IMG/VR virus record: IMGVR_UViG_3300048929_000466
Span: 1-21,155 of that record
DNA length: 21,155 nt
Strand: one strand, 5' to 3'
Source: a virus
The notes beneath the pieces are model-generated. The model ran no database searches. It worked only from the letters and a program-made list of their open reading frames with translations, and was not told the origin of the DNA. A program made the position numbers and the translations under genes. Below are positions 1 to 5,419 of the stretch, in pieces (position 1 is the first letter of the stretch; each line of letters starts with the position of its first letter).

Positions 1-1
1 T

Positions 2-394
2 GTTGCCAATCCACTCGACGTTCTCGCCGCGAAGCGGCTGCTCGATCCGGCTGACGTGTTCATGATCCGCATGGCCGTGCTCACTGCACTCGATGCGGCG
101 AAGCGCGGCCTTGCCACGGGCCGCATGGCGAACACGCTCAGCCAGCACCTGCTGACCGCGTGCGCGATCTGGGCGCAGCAGGGCAACCGACCAGCGTACG
201 ACGCCGGCGCGAAGGCCTGGACCGCGCATTCAAAGGCGCTCGCCAGGCCGACCACGCTGCTGGACCTGACGACCGGTGAGTACGCCGCTGTTCGTCTGGC
301 TGTGCGCCACTACGTGATTGCGCTGCCGGTGCTGGAGATGGGTGTCTACCTGGCCGCGCAGTTGAGGGCTGTCACCGAACTGGAGGGCGAATGA
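2..394 (+). CDS. Hypothetical phage protein, 5' end cut by window edge
   Basis: The reading frame is open from the first bases to a TGA at 392-394, so the gene probably starts upstream of the window. The first internal starts are a GTG at 56 and an ATG at 62, but the codons before them (VANPLDVLAAKRLLDPADV) read as normal high-GC coding sequence. At least 130 residues are visible. They are mostly helical and Ala/Leu-rich, with no membrane segment, signal peptide or catalytic motif that I recognise. The stop overlaps the start of the next gene by four bases (ATGA), so the two are probably translationally coupled. I do not recognise the family. The position before a late-regulator-like gene suggests an early or middle phage gene of unknown role. 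Confidence 0.65.
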   Translation, partial: VANPLDVLAAKRLLDPADVFMIRMAVLTALDAAKRGLATGRMANTLSQHLLTACAIWAQQGNRPAYDAGAKAWTAHSKALARPTTLLDLTTGEYAAVRLAVRHYVIALPVLEMGVYLAAQLRAVTELEGE

Positions 395-585
395 ACGCGC
401 CACTCAGCAAGGATGAACTGCTGGCCGTAATGCTCGCGCCGGCGCGCCAGTCGCCGGAACGCAGCCGCGCGCTGCCATCGGCATGCTACCGCGACCCGGC
501 CGAATCGGCGTTGCTCGAAGCGGAGAGACCGAAGCCAACACCGAAGAAACCCAAGCCGCCAAAGGTCAACAAGAAGTGGAGGTGA
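391..585 (+). CDS. Small basic hypothetical phage protein (64 aa)
   Basis: This starts at an ATG sharing four bases with the preceding stop, the usual sign of a coupled phage gene pair. The product has a neutral helical N-terminal half and a strongly basic Lys/Pro-rich tail (about residues 46-64). Such a tail could bind nucleic acid, but this is inference. No family is recognised. A T-rich tract and a weak hairpin follow it. Confidence 0.6.
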   Translation: MNAPLSKDELLAVMLAPARQSPERSRALPSACYRDPAESALLEAERPKPTPKKPKPPKVNKKWR

Positions 586-603
586 TGCAGAACAACAGAT
601 TCC

Positions 604-627
604 AGGCAATGCCTCTTTCTTTTTTTC
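604..627 (+). terminator. Weak intrinsic terminator candidate
   Basis: A short stem (AGGC 604-607, GCCT 611-614, three-base loop) is followed by a pyrimidine tract ending in seven T residues (621-627). The four-pair stem is weak, so this may be only a pause site between the small basic gene and the zinc-binding gene. Confidence 0.3.
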
Positions 628-668
628 ATGGATGTGTTAACGTTCGGGCTTCCATATCGAGGTAATCC

Positions 669-1208
669 ATGGGCTTCGCCGACCGCTTCCTTCACGCCGT
701 AAATTCGACCAACTTGCAGGACGACGCGCACCATCACGACACCGACCCGCTGTGCGCGGCGGCGCTGGCGGATACGGCCGGCGCTGGCATCGGCTCGCTG
801 CTTTCGCGCGTGAAGTACGCCGACGGCACGCAGCACAAGCTGTTCGAGTCCGGCAGCGCCAACCTCGCGCAGCTACTGCGCATCTGGACTGCGCGCGTGA
901 TCGAGAAGGGCCGCGAGCGCAAGTGGGTCAAAATCGGCAACGCATGGGACGGTCAGGCCGCCGAGGCGCTGTACCGTCGTGTTGCTGAGCGTTCGCTGGT
1001 GCACTGGCTGGACGGCAGATGCGAATCATGCTCCGGCAGCGGCAATGCGGTGGACCGCCGGATCTGCGTGCCTTGCAAAGGCACCGGTAAGAGTCAGGTG
1101 GGCGGCCAGGGATTCGAGCGCGAGCGCGTGCTGGACATGGTCAGCGAGTTAGAAGGTTTGTTGCAAGCGCATAATTCCCGAGCCGCCGGAATGCTTCGTC
1201 TCGTATAA
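669..1208 (+). CDS. DnaJ-type zinc-binding phage protein, possible late antiterminator (Q-like)
   Basis: A 179-aa protein with one DnaJ-like zinc site made of two CxxCxGxG motifs: C118/C121 and C133/C136 (CESCSGSG, then CVPCKGTG). True DnaJ has four such repeats and a J domain; neither is present, so it is not a chaperone of that type. Lambda-type Q antiterminators also carry a small zinc finger, and a helical protein with a single CxxCxGxG pair just ahead of the late genes fits a Q-like or transcription-regulatory role. That assignment is inference from position and motif. The start at 669 has GAGGT five bases upstream. The C-terminal region (residues 145-179) is helical. The stop lies inside the palindromic region that precedes the HNH gene. 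Confidence 0.65.
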   Translation: MGFADRFLHAVNSTNLQDDAHHHDTDPLCAAALADTAGAGIGSLLSRVKYADGTQHKLFESGSANLAQLLRIWTARVIEKGRERKWVKIGNAWDGQAAEALYRRVAERSLVHWLDGRCESCSGSGNAVDRRICVPCKGTGKSQVGGQGFERERVLDMVSELEGLLQAHNSRAAGMLRLV

Positions 1209-1228
1209 TTAAAAAATTCAATTATACG
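1202..1228. promoter_or_regulatory. Palindrome with embedded TATAAT upstream of the HNH gene
   Basis: Perfect 9-bp inverted repeat CGTATAATT (1202-1210) / AATTATACG (1220-1228) around a 9-base A-rich spacer. Each arm contains a consensus -10 hexamer TATAAT, so it occurs on both strands. The + strand -10 (1204-1209) lies 30 bases before the HNH start. No good -35 is visible at 16-18 bases. It could be an operator overlapping a promoter. As a hairpin it would be AT-rich and weak. It overlaps the last codons of the upstream gene. Confidence 0.5.
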
Positions 1229-1238
1229 GGTTGGGGCT

Positions 1239-1982
1239 ATGGCTAAAAATCAGCATGATTTGGATCGCTACGTCCCGGCCGGGATTGCACGTGAGATTCG
1301 TCAGCGTTGTGGTTTTGGGTGTGTTCGTTGTGGGCTAGCATTCTACGATATTGAGCATTTCGATCCTGATTTCTCGGACGCGACGTCGCACAATCCGGAC
1401 GGCATGACGCTGCTCTGCATGCAATGTAATCAAAAAAGGGCGCGTGGGACGTTGTCTCGTGAAGCGGTGGCAGCGGCAAATGCAGCTCCGAAATGTCGTG
1501 AGCAAGGTTTTGCAAGCGAGGTGTTTGATCTACTCTCAACTACGCCAGTGGAAGTGGTATTCGCGGGCAGCACGATCATAGGTTGTCCGGTTCTCATTTC
1601 CATCAATGGGGAGCCAATTTTGTCCCTTAAGGCACCAGAAGTGCCGCGTCAGCCATATTTACTCTCGGGAATTTTCACGGATAAAGACGGATGTCCCACA
1701 CTGTCAATCGAGAATAATGTTTATTCCGTTTCGGACGCGAACTGGGACGTCACGCAGGAGGGGGCACTGACCACTATTCGTTCGGGGCGAGGTAAAATTG
1801 TTCTGCAGTTGCGGGTCACTCCTCCGTCGAAGATCATCGTCGAGCGCATAGAAATGCATTATGCTGGGGTCATGATTAGCGGCGATCAAGACGTACTCAA
1901 AGTCTCGCATGACGGCGGCGCCCACTGGACTGAACTGCGGAACTGCGTTGCTGGATATAGCTCGGTCGCTTTTGCATTCTGA
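1239..1982 (+). CDS. HNH endonuclease-domain protein
   Basis: A 247-aa protein. The N-terminal 70 residues form a zinc-supported HNH nuclease domain: C28-x2-C31 and C60-x2-C63 as structural ligands, E39-H40 as the first H motif, and H51-N52 plus N64 in the second part. HNH enzymes cut DNA with a single metal; in phages they serve as homing or packaging-associated nucleases, or as defence genes. The remaining ~170 residues are beta-rich, contain 'DGGAHWTEL' near the C terminus and resemble no domain I can name, so this is an HNH plus unknown-domain architecture rather than the short packaging HNH. Codon use and base composition are less GC-rich than in the structural genes, and it has its own upstream palindrome with TATAAT. 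Both suggest late acquisition as an independently expressed unit. The SD is weak (GGGG). Confidence 0.75.
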   Translation: MAKNQHDLDRYVPAGIAREIRQRCGFGCVRCGLAFYDIEHFDPDFSDATSHNPDGMTLLCMQCNQKRARGTLSREAVAAANAAPKCREQGFASEVFDLLSTTPVEVVFAGSTIIGCPVLISINGEPILSLKAPEVPRQPYLLSGIFTDKDGCPTLSIENNVYSVSDANWDVTQEGALTTIRSGRGKIVLQLRVTPPSKIIVERIEMHYAGVMISGDQDVLKVSHDGGAHWTELRNCVAGYSSVAFAF

Positions 1983-2243
1983 ACAGATGGGCGCTCGCCT
2001 TTCGAAACCAAATTAGCGTTGACACGGCCGCAAAGAGTAGGTTAACGTGCAGTCTTACACACTCACTGCGTGTCGTAATGCAGGCTTCGAGCCTCACCGC
2101 TAGCAGTGATTCGAGGATAGCACCCAGATCGTTTGATGCTTTCGCTCGCGTGTACCGCTCACTTCGCAGATAGCGCTGGAGCAAACATCGAAGCCACCCT
2201 TGCGGTGGCTTTTTCTATTTCGGCGCCACTTCGCGAGGCGGCC
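1983..2243. other. Noncoding interval after the HNH gene
   Basis: No convincing gene. It contains a perfect TTGACA (2019-2024) with only a poor -10 downstream (TAACGT at 18 bases), several small dyads and an intrinsic terminator at 2192-2214. The combination would allow a short untranslated RNA of about 150 bases ending at the terminator, but nothing proves transcription. Confidence 0.35.
2192..2214 (+). terminator. Intrinsic terminator
   Basis: Seven-pair stem AGCCACC (2192-2198) / GGTGGCT (2204-2210), five-base loop, followed by TTTT and a further T-rich run. It separates the HNH unit from the next small phage gene. Confidence 0.75.
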
Positions 2244-2405
2244 ATGACGCAAACGACGCACCCGACAAAGCAGCTCATCCGTGACTACTTGGACGACCGC
2301 ACCCGGTCTGACGATCCGCCGCCGTCTGCGGATGAAATTCGGCTACAGCTTGGGTGGCACCTGTTACCGGCGAGTCGCCAACCATCGGAAATCGTTGCCG
2401 ATTAG
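2244..2405 (+). CDS. Small phage protein (53 aa) of the 'IRxxLGW' type
   Basis: Starts at ATG 2244 with GAGGCGG upstream; the longer in-frame reading would run through the terminator and is rejected. The product has a basic/acidic N-terminal helix ('QLIRDYLDDR'), a Pro-rich linker with PPP, then 'EIRLQLGWHLL'. From memory, short phage proteins with a PPP linker and an IRxxLGW segment are common in betaproteobacterial and pseudomonad prophages; their function is unknown. Its last 42 bases overlap the end of the convergent minus-strand gene, and the accessory island begins at about its stop. The C terminus may therefore have been altered when the island arrived. Confidence 0.6.
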   Translation: MTQTTHPTKQLIRDYLDDRTRSDDPPPSADEIRLQLGWHLLPASRQPSEIVAD

Positions 2406-2810
2406 AGTCCAGATATTCCGCTCCTTTGCTGTGATAGATATGGCGACAGGGTCACTAGCAGGAAAGCTTTCCTCCAGGGCCAGGTCCAAAGTAGCGTCAA
2501 TGTCGCATGGCTGCTTGGGGCGCTCGCAGTAGTCTTTGGTACTGCTTTGACCACTGCGGCGAAGTTGTTCCGTCATCGCGGTTAGCAGCTCCACTGTCGA
2601 CGCGTGCGCTGTTGCGTGTCGTTGCCTCAGCCTTAAGTAGACGTGTTGCTCGGCCAGAGATTGGCGGTCGTTAAATTCCCGTTGGTAGCGCAGGACGAAT
2701 CCCGACTCACTGGCGGTCAAGCCTACAAGAGTCTCGTTCCCCGCAGTGTCGACTGATAGGGACCCGGACTGGCCAAGTTGAGCTCGTTCCTCTGGATTTA
2801 ATTTAAGCAT
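2364..2810 (-). CDS. Unknown small-protein family, copy A, with C-terminal SFPASDP motif (148 aa)
   Basis: The start is taken as ATG 2810, with a strong GGAGGTG immediately upstream; an in-frame GTG at 2828 would place that SD inside the coding sequence. Residues 1-70 share a pattern with two other minus-strand genes in the island: 'MLxL', an Arg, 'LSVD..G.E.LVGLT..ES.FVLRYQ', a central Tyr, and 'RH' near residue 64. A second module follows at residues 108-127, 'DLALEESFPASDPVAIS'. From memory this matches a short motif (ALEESFPASDP) that recurs in small proteobacterial proteins of unknown function. Residues 136-148 are encoded antisense to the convergent phage gene, so the natural C terminus may have been lost at the island junction. 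It is the third gene of a minus-strand operon. Function unknown. Confidence 0.65.
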   Translation of the reverse strand: MLKLNPEERAQLGQSGSLSVDTAGNETLVGLTASESGFVLRYQREFNDRQSLAEQHVYLRLRQRHATAHASTVELLTAMTEQLRRSGQSSTKDYCERPKQPCDIDATLDLALEESFPASDPVAISITAKERNIWTLIGNDFRWLATRR

Positions 2811-2821
2811 GTCACCTCCGG

Positions 2822-3136
2822 CTACCACAATGAGGCCATGGCCAGCAGCGTCGCGACACTGATTGGGCTTGGCGTGGGACGAGTCTTTGCGATGATTGTC
2901 CGTACTACGTCCGCCGGGCCGAGGTAGACTGCGGCGCCATCTGGCCCGTCCTTATAATGCAGATACGCGCCATTTGGTTCTCGGCTCACCCACATGTCCG
3001 TCACAATCGTGTCGAGAGGGTTCGACGCATTTACTGCGTCAATCTTGCCTCTAAGGCCAACCGTAATGTCCCGAATTGCAAGCTTTGTCTTTTCGGTTAC
3101 CAAGGGCATATACTTTGCCGCCGAATGGTATTTCAC
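2822..3136 (-). CDS. Hypothetical protein (104 aa), island operon
   Basis: Starts at GTG 3136, which overlaps the preceding stop as GTGA, a translational-coupling arrangement. An ATG nine codons later (3109) is an alternative but has no better SD. The stop lies 11 bases before the next gene's ATG, and the gap holds that gene's SD. The protein has a helical N-terminal part and a central beta-rich stretch ('DMWVSREPNGAYLHYKDGPDG', then 'AAVYLGPADVV'). The C terminus (about residues 92-104) is hydrophobic but too short for a confident membrane anchor. No signal peptide or known motif. I do not recognise the family. Confidence 0.5.
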   Translation of the reverse strand: MKYHSAAKYMPLVTEKTKLAIRDITVGLRGKIDAVNASNPLDTIVTDMWVSREPNGAYLHYKDGPDGAAVYLGPADVVRTIIAKTRPTPSPISVATLLAMASLW

Positions 3137-3342
3137 TCAGTGCCCGTAGCGACTGAAATGTGCTTTGGCGAGGGACGTCGCGGTCGGCGGTGAGTTTGAG
3201 ACGCGAGCGCCCGTAAAATCGTCGGTGCAGCTACTCCGTGGTCGATTAAAAAGTCCCATGCCGCAGCCGAACCTAAGGCGTCGTCAACAATGAGTCCGTT
3301 CTCGATTGCTTGTGCTATATCGAAGTTTTTCCTGAAGTCCAT
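3133..3342 (-). CDS. Hypothetical protein (69 aa), first gene of island operon
   Basis: ATG 3342 is chosen because AGAGGTG lies four bases upstream; the longer reading from GTG 3369 would include that SD. The product begins with a helical 'FDIAQAIENGLIVDDALGSAAAWDFLIDHGV' type region, reminiscent of short regulatory or toxin-antitoxin-sized proteins. It ends in a basic tail ('THRRPRRPSPKH'). No catalytic residues or HTH are evident. It precedes the 104-aa gene with a GTGA overlap, so the three genes 3342 to 2364 form one minus-strand transcription unit. Function unknown. Confidence 0.5.
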   Translation of the reverse strand: MDFRKNFDIAQAIENGLIVDDALGSAAAWDFLIDHGVAAPTILRALASQTHRRPRRPSPKHISVATGTE

Positions 3343-3491
3343 TTGGCACCTCTTTATGTGAAAGAACACCGTAGCACGTTAACTGTGTCAGCCGTGATCT
3401 AGGCGTAAATAAGACTCGTAGATGAAACACGGGGGTAGAAAACGGAAGCATGCACTGCTTATTGCGGGAAGCGTTGCTTACTGCGCTTCGT

Positions 3492-3737
3492 TTAATTGCC
3501 GGGGCAATGATTATTTGAAATTTTTGTCCGCCTTGCAAGCAGATGGCGATCCGCCAAGCACTTATATTTGAGGACATTGCTGATGTTTTTCGCCATAGCG
3601 TTTTGCGTTTGGTAGCGAAGGAAAAAGTGCGACTCTGCGAAAGATAAGCCAACCAATATCTCGTGACCACCTTCATCAGAAGACAGAGCATTGACAGAGT
3701 GGAGGAACTCGCGGCCCTGACGTGTGAGATCCAGCAT
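3492..3737 (-). CDS. Unknown small-protein family, copy B (81 aa)
   Basis: ATG 3737 is preceded by AGGAG at good spacing and brings the N terminus into register with copies A and C; an ATG 20 codons upstream (3797) is rejected for that reason. The family pattern is clear: 'MLDL', Arg, 'ALSSDEGGHEILVGLSFAES', then 'FFLRYQ', a Tyr about 15 residues on, and 'DRHLLARR'. The protein ends soon after the shared region, so the shared ~70 residues behave as a self-contained domain. It stands alone with ~150-180 bp gaps on both sides. A weak promoter-like pair lies upstream (TTGCAT, 17 bases, CATAGT on the minus strand). Function unknown. Confidence 0.6.
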   Translation of the reverse strand: MLDLTRQGREFLHSVNALSSDEGGHEILVGLSFAESHFFLRYQTQNAMAKNISNVLKYKCLADRHLLARRTKISNNHCPGN

Positions 3738-3916
3738 TTCACTCTCCTGGTAGCTGTCGCAGACAACGACTATGTTCCCAGAGTCGATGGTATGCAATCC
3801 CGAGTTCGCCGCCTAAGCGTAGGACGTTGGCTTCTCTCACAAAAATATAGCTGGCGCAGCACACGCCCAGATCGACACGGATTAGGCCTCGCACTGAAGC
3901 CTGGGCACTGTCAATT

Positions 3917-4177
3917 CTATTTCTCGCCGGTGCCAAGGCGATTCGGTCGTAGCCGGAGGCTGTTCAATTGTCGTGAGGTGACATGCCGATCACGCAACTG
4001 CCGGTATGCCGCCGATTCCGAAGCCCCAACGTTCTCAGCCGCAGTCCTCTCCACTGCGAGAACGAACTGCGATTCGTCTACTGTGAGGCCGCGCAGCGTC
4101 TCAGCGCCGGCGGCATCGGTGGTCAGAGCATCGTTGGCGCGAAGCATTTTTCGCTCAATTTCCGCGAGATTTAGCAT
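3917..4177 (-). CDS. Unknown small-protein family, copy C (86 aa)
   Basis: ATG 4177 is preceded by GGGAGAG four bases upstream. The protein repeats the family pattern of copies A and B: 'MLNL', Arg at 9, 'ALTTDAAGAETLRGLTVDES', 'FVLAVER', a Tyr near residue 58 and 'RDRHVTSR' near 62-69. It diverges most in the 'LRYQ' segment, which reads LAVER here. The end is Arg-rich. A good minus-strand promoter lies just upstream (4214-4242). No membrane segment, signal peptide or known catalytic motif is visible. Small size, copy number and independent promoters suggest a regulatory or binding role, which is inference only. Confidence 0.6.
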   Translation of the reverse strand: MLNLAEIERKMLRANDALTTDAAGAETLRGLTVDESQFVLAVERTAAENVGASESAAYRQLRDRHVTSRQLNSLRLRPNRLGTGEK

Positions 4178-4213
4178 TTGGCTCTCCCGAGAATAATGTC
4201 AATCTGTAATCAA

Positions 4214-4242
4214 ATGTTAGCGCAAAAAACTAGTGTTGTCAG
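4214..4242 (-). promoter_or_regulatory. Sigma-70-type promoter for copy C
   Basis: On the minus strand, CTGACA (4242-4237; 5 of 6 to TTGACA) is separated by exactly 17 bases from TAACAT (4219-4214; 4 of 6 to TATAAT). The -10 ends 37 bases before the ATG at 4177. This is the best promoter match in the island. Confidence 0.45.
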
Positions 4243-4342
4243 CGGTTGTCAGTTACGTGCGCGAGAGTTGAACCGAGGGTGAACCGATGTTGGCGAGGAA
4301 TCGATAGACAGGCCTTCCGTTTCTGGGAAATCCACCAAATTG

Positions 4343-4416
4343 GCGGGCAGAGCAGGACAGTACTGCGTTGGCCTTCCAAGCCGACATTTGCGGGTTCGAA
4401 TCCGTTGCCCGCTCCA
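4343..4416 (+). pseudogene. tRNA-Gly(TCC)-like sequence, degenerate
   Basis: A 74-base tRNA-like sequence ending in an encoded CCA. The acceptor stem GCGGGCA (4343-4349) pairs fully with TGCCCGC (4406-4412). The D-arm GCAG/CTGC has a 7-base loop (4356-4362) lacking the usual GG. The anticodon stem TTGGC/GCCGA encloses loop CTTCCAA with anticodon TCC (4375-4377). The T-loop TTCGAAT (4395-4401) is normal, but the T-stem is defective: GCGGG faces only CCGT, one base short of the normal five. Both ends resemble classical glyT-type tRNA-Gly(TCC). The missing T-stem base and absent D-loop GG suggest a decayed phage tRNA or captured host fragment. A variant functional tRNA or a tRNA-mimic element cannot be excluded. 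Confidence 0.6.
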
Positions 4417-4423
4417 GAGTCTC

Positions 4424-4437
4424 CCGGCGCCTGCCGG
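4424..4437 (+). other. Short GC hairpin after the tRNA-like sequence
   Basis: CCGGC (4424-4428) and GCCGG (4433-4437) around a four-base loop, followed by only three T residues. It could mark the 3' end of a tRNA-like transcript but is too weak to call a terminator. Confidence 0.25.
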
Positions 4438-4481
4438 ACCTTTGCCGCGGGAAACGCGCTATCGGTGCTTTTATTCGACGG

Positions 4482-4844
4482 TCACTCCGCGTACCGCAGT
4501 AGCGATGCGGTGATGACATCCAGATGAACTGGCTTTAACAGGTAGGCGTCAAAGTCGGCCGTCGCAGCAAGCGGGTGTGTTGGCTCAAAAGGAGTTGCCG
4601 AGACCGCTACGAGACTGAGATGCTTGCGAGACGCGGATAGTCTCCTGATGTGGCATGCGAGCACGTAGCCATCAAGATCGGGCAGCATGATGTCCAGGAC
4701 GATGGCATCGTATTCATTCGCACTTACAAGGTTTAATCCGCGGTAGGCAGTGTGTGCCAGATCCACCTCGTGGCCAAGCAATGCAAAATACTCACGATAC
4801 AGCTCGATCGTATCGGAGTTGTCGTCTACGAACAGCAAGCGCAT
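4482..4844 (-). CDS. Stand-alone response-regulator receiver domain (CheY-like)
   Basis: A 120-aa protein that is one complete receiver domain with no output domain. Acidic pocket D7-D8, phosphoacceptor D51 in 'IVLDIMLPDLDG', conserved Ser S82 ('AVSAT') and Lys K104 ('LLKPV') are all present, so it should accept phosphate from a histidine kinase or small phosphodonor. Single-domain regulators act by protein-protein contact or as phosphate shuttles, not by binding DNA directly. ATG 4844 has AGGA eight bases upstream. No kinase gene lies in the window, so any partner is a host kinase. It is the most upstream gene of the minus-strand island. A receiver on a prophage island suggests rewiring of host signalling in the lysogen, but the target is unknown. 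Confidence 0.85.
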   Translation of the reverse strand: MRLLFVDDNSDTIELYREYFALLGHEVDLAHTAYRGLNLVSANEYDAIVLDIMLPDLDGYVLACHIRRLSASRKHLSLVAVSATPFEPTHPLAATADFDAYLLKPVHLDVITASLLRYAE

Positions 4845-5173
4845 CGAAAAGTCCTATTGAGTTTGGTCGGCCATAGTACCATTCTGGTCGTTATCGACTT
4901 GATTCAAATGCAATGCTGCGTCATTTTACTGATGTCAGATTATTATATTGTCGGCGGGGAATTGCGCAGCGCCGGTTCCGTCGCCGGTTGCCACCGAATC
5001 TGTGAGCCGGGCTCACACGTATAAATGAGAGACGACTTGTACCTGCCATTGCAACCCAGCGGATGGGCTTGTAAAAGCGGGGCAGTTCGCCGACGAAACA
5101 TGACCGAGTGGGTCCGGCCGCACGGAGTTGCGGCTTCAGCCCTGAGCGGGTGGCGACGATAGCGAGGTAACAC
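4845..5173. other. Noncoding interval between island and structural genes
   Basis: No supported gene; the only + strand small frame (20 codons from 5101) lacks an SD. AT-rich sequence at 4921-4950 gives way to GC-rich phage-like sequence by about 5035, probably the right border of the island. It holds an 8-base direct repeat CGCCGGTT (4970-4977 and 4982-4989, 12-base period), the palindrome at 5001-5017, and TATAAA at 5020-5025. The leader from there to the next ATG is about 145 bases. Confidence 0.5.
5001..5025 (+). promoter_or_regulatory. Operator-like perfect palindrome next to a -10-like TATAAA
   Basis: TGTGAGCC (5001-5008), one central G, GGCTCACA (5010-5017): a perfect 17-bp inverted repeat. 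TATAAA (5020-5025) follows three bases later. No good -35 is visible at 17-18 bases. The half-sites look CRP-like (TGTGA...TCACA), but the gap is seven bases instead of six, so a CRP-family site is doubtful. A phage repressor or activator operator in front of the packaging genes is the simplest reading. Confidence 0.4.
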
Positions 5174-5419
5174 ATGAACAAGCACCAGCACCATACGAAC
5201 AACGCAGTGCTTGGAGCACCCAAGGAATGGGACCAGGCGCAGTTGCCATGCGACGCGCTGCCGATCAGCCGTATCGAGGTGGAGGGCATGCCTGCTGTGG
5301 TGAGCTACTGGAAGCCGTCCGAGAACGAGCTGGCCATGCTGGCCGCCGGCGGGTCAGTCGCGCTGACCATGCTGGGCGTGACGATGCCGCCTGTGATGCT
5401 GGCGGTCGACCCGCTGTAA
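5174..5419 (+). CDS. Small hypothetical phage protein (81 aa)
   Basis: ATG 5174 has GAGG six bases upstream. The first 25 residues are polar, with His-rich 'KHQHH'. The rest follows a pattern I associate with small phage proteins encoded ahead of terminase genes: 'WDQAQLPCDALPISRIEVEG', 'SYWKPSENELAMLAAGGSVALTMLG', then 'PPVMLAVDPL'. There is no membrane segment long enough to span and no catalytic motif. Its stop overlaps the next start (TAATG), so it is translationally coupled to the metallopeptidase. Function unknown. Confidence 0.65.
   Translation: MNKHQHHTNNAVLGAPKEWDQAQLPCDALPISRIEVEGMPAVVSYWKPSENELAMLAAGGSVALTMLGVTMPPVMLAVDPL

Noticed and set aside
3284-3766. 160-codon minus-strand frame overlapping copy B
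   Set aside because: Out of frame with copy B, spans two intergenic gaps and has no SD; copy B is supported by paralogue alignment.
4343-4416. tRNA-like sequence as the attL/attR site of this prophage
   Set aside because: No integrase nearby, phage structural genes continue on both sides, and no second copy of the 3' end is seen in the window.
5001-5017. Canonical CRP binding site
   Set aside because: Half-sites TGTGA/TCACA are separated by seven bases, not six; the exact palindrome suggests another regulator.
4752-5024. 90-codon + strand frame across the receiver gene start
   Set aside because: Antisense to the receiver N terminus with no SD; Cys/Ile-rich translation without pattern.
5101-5163. 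20-codon frame ahead of the 81-aa gene
   Set aside because: No SD, no conserved pattern; likely chance within the leader.
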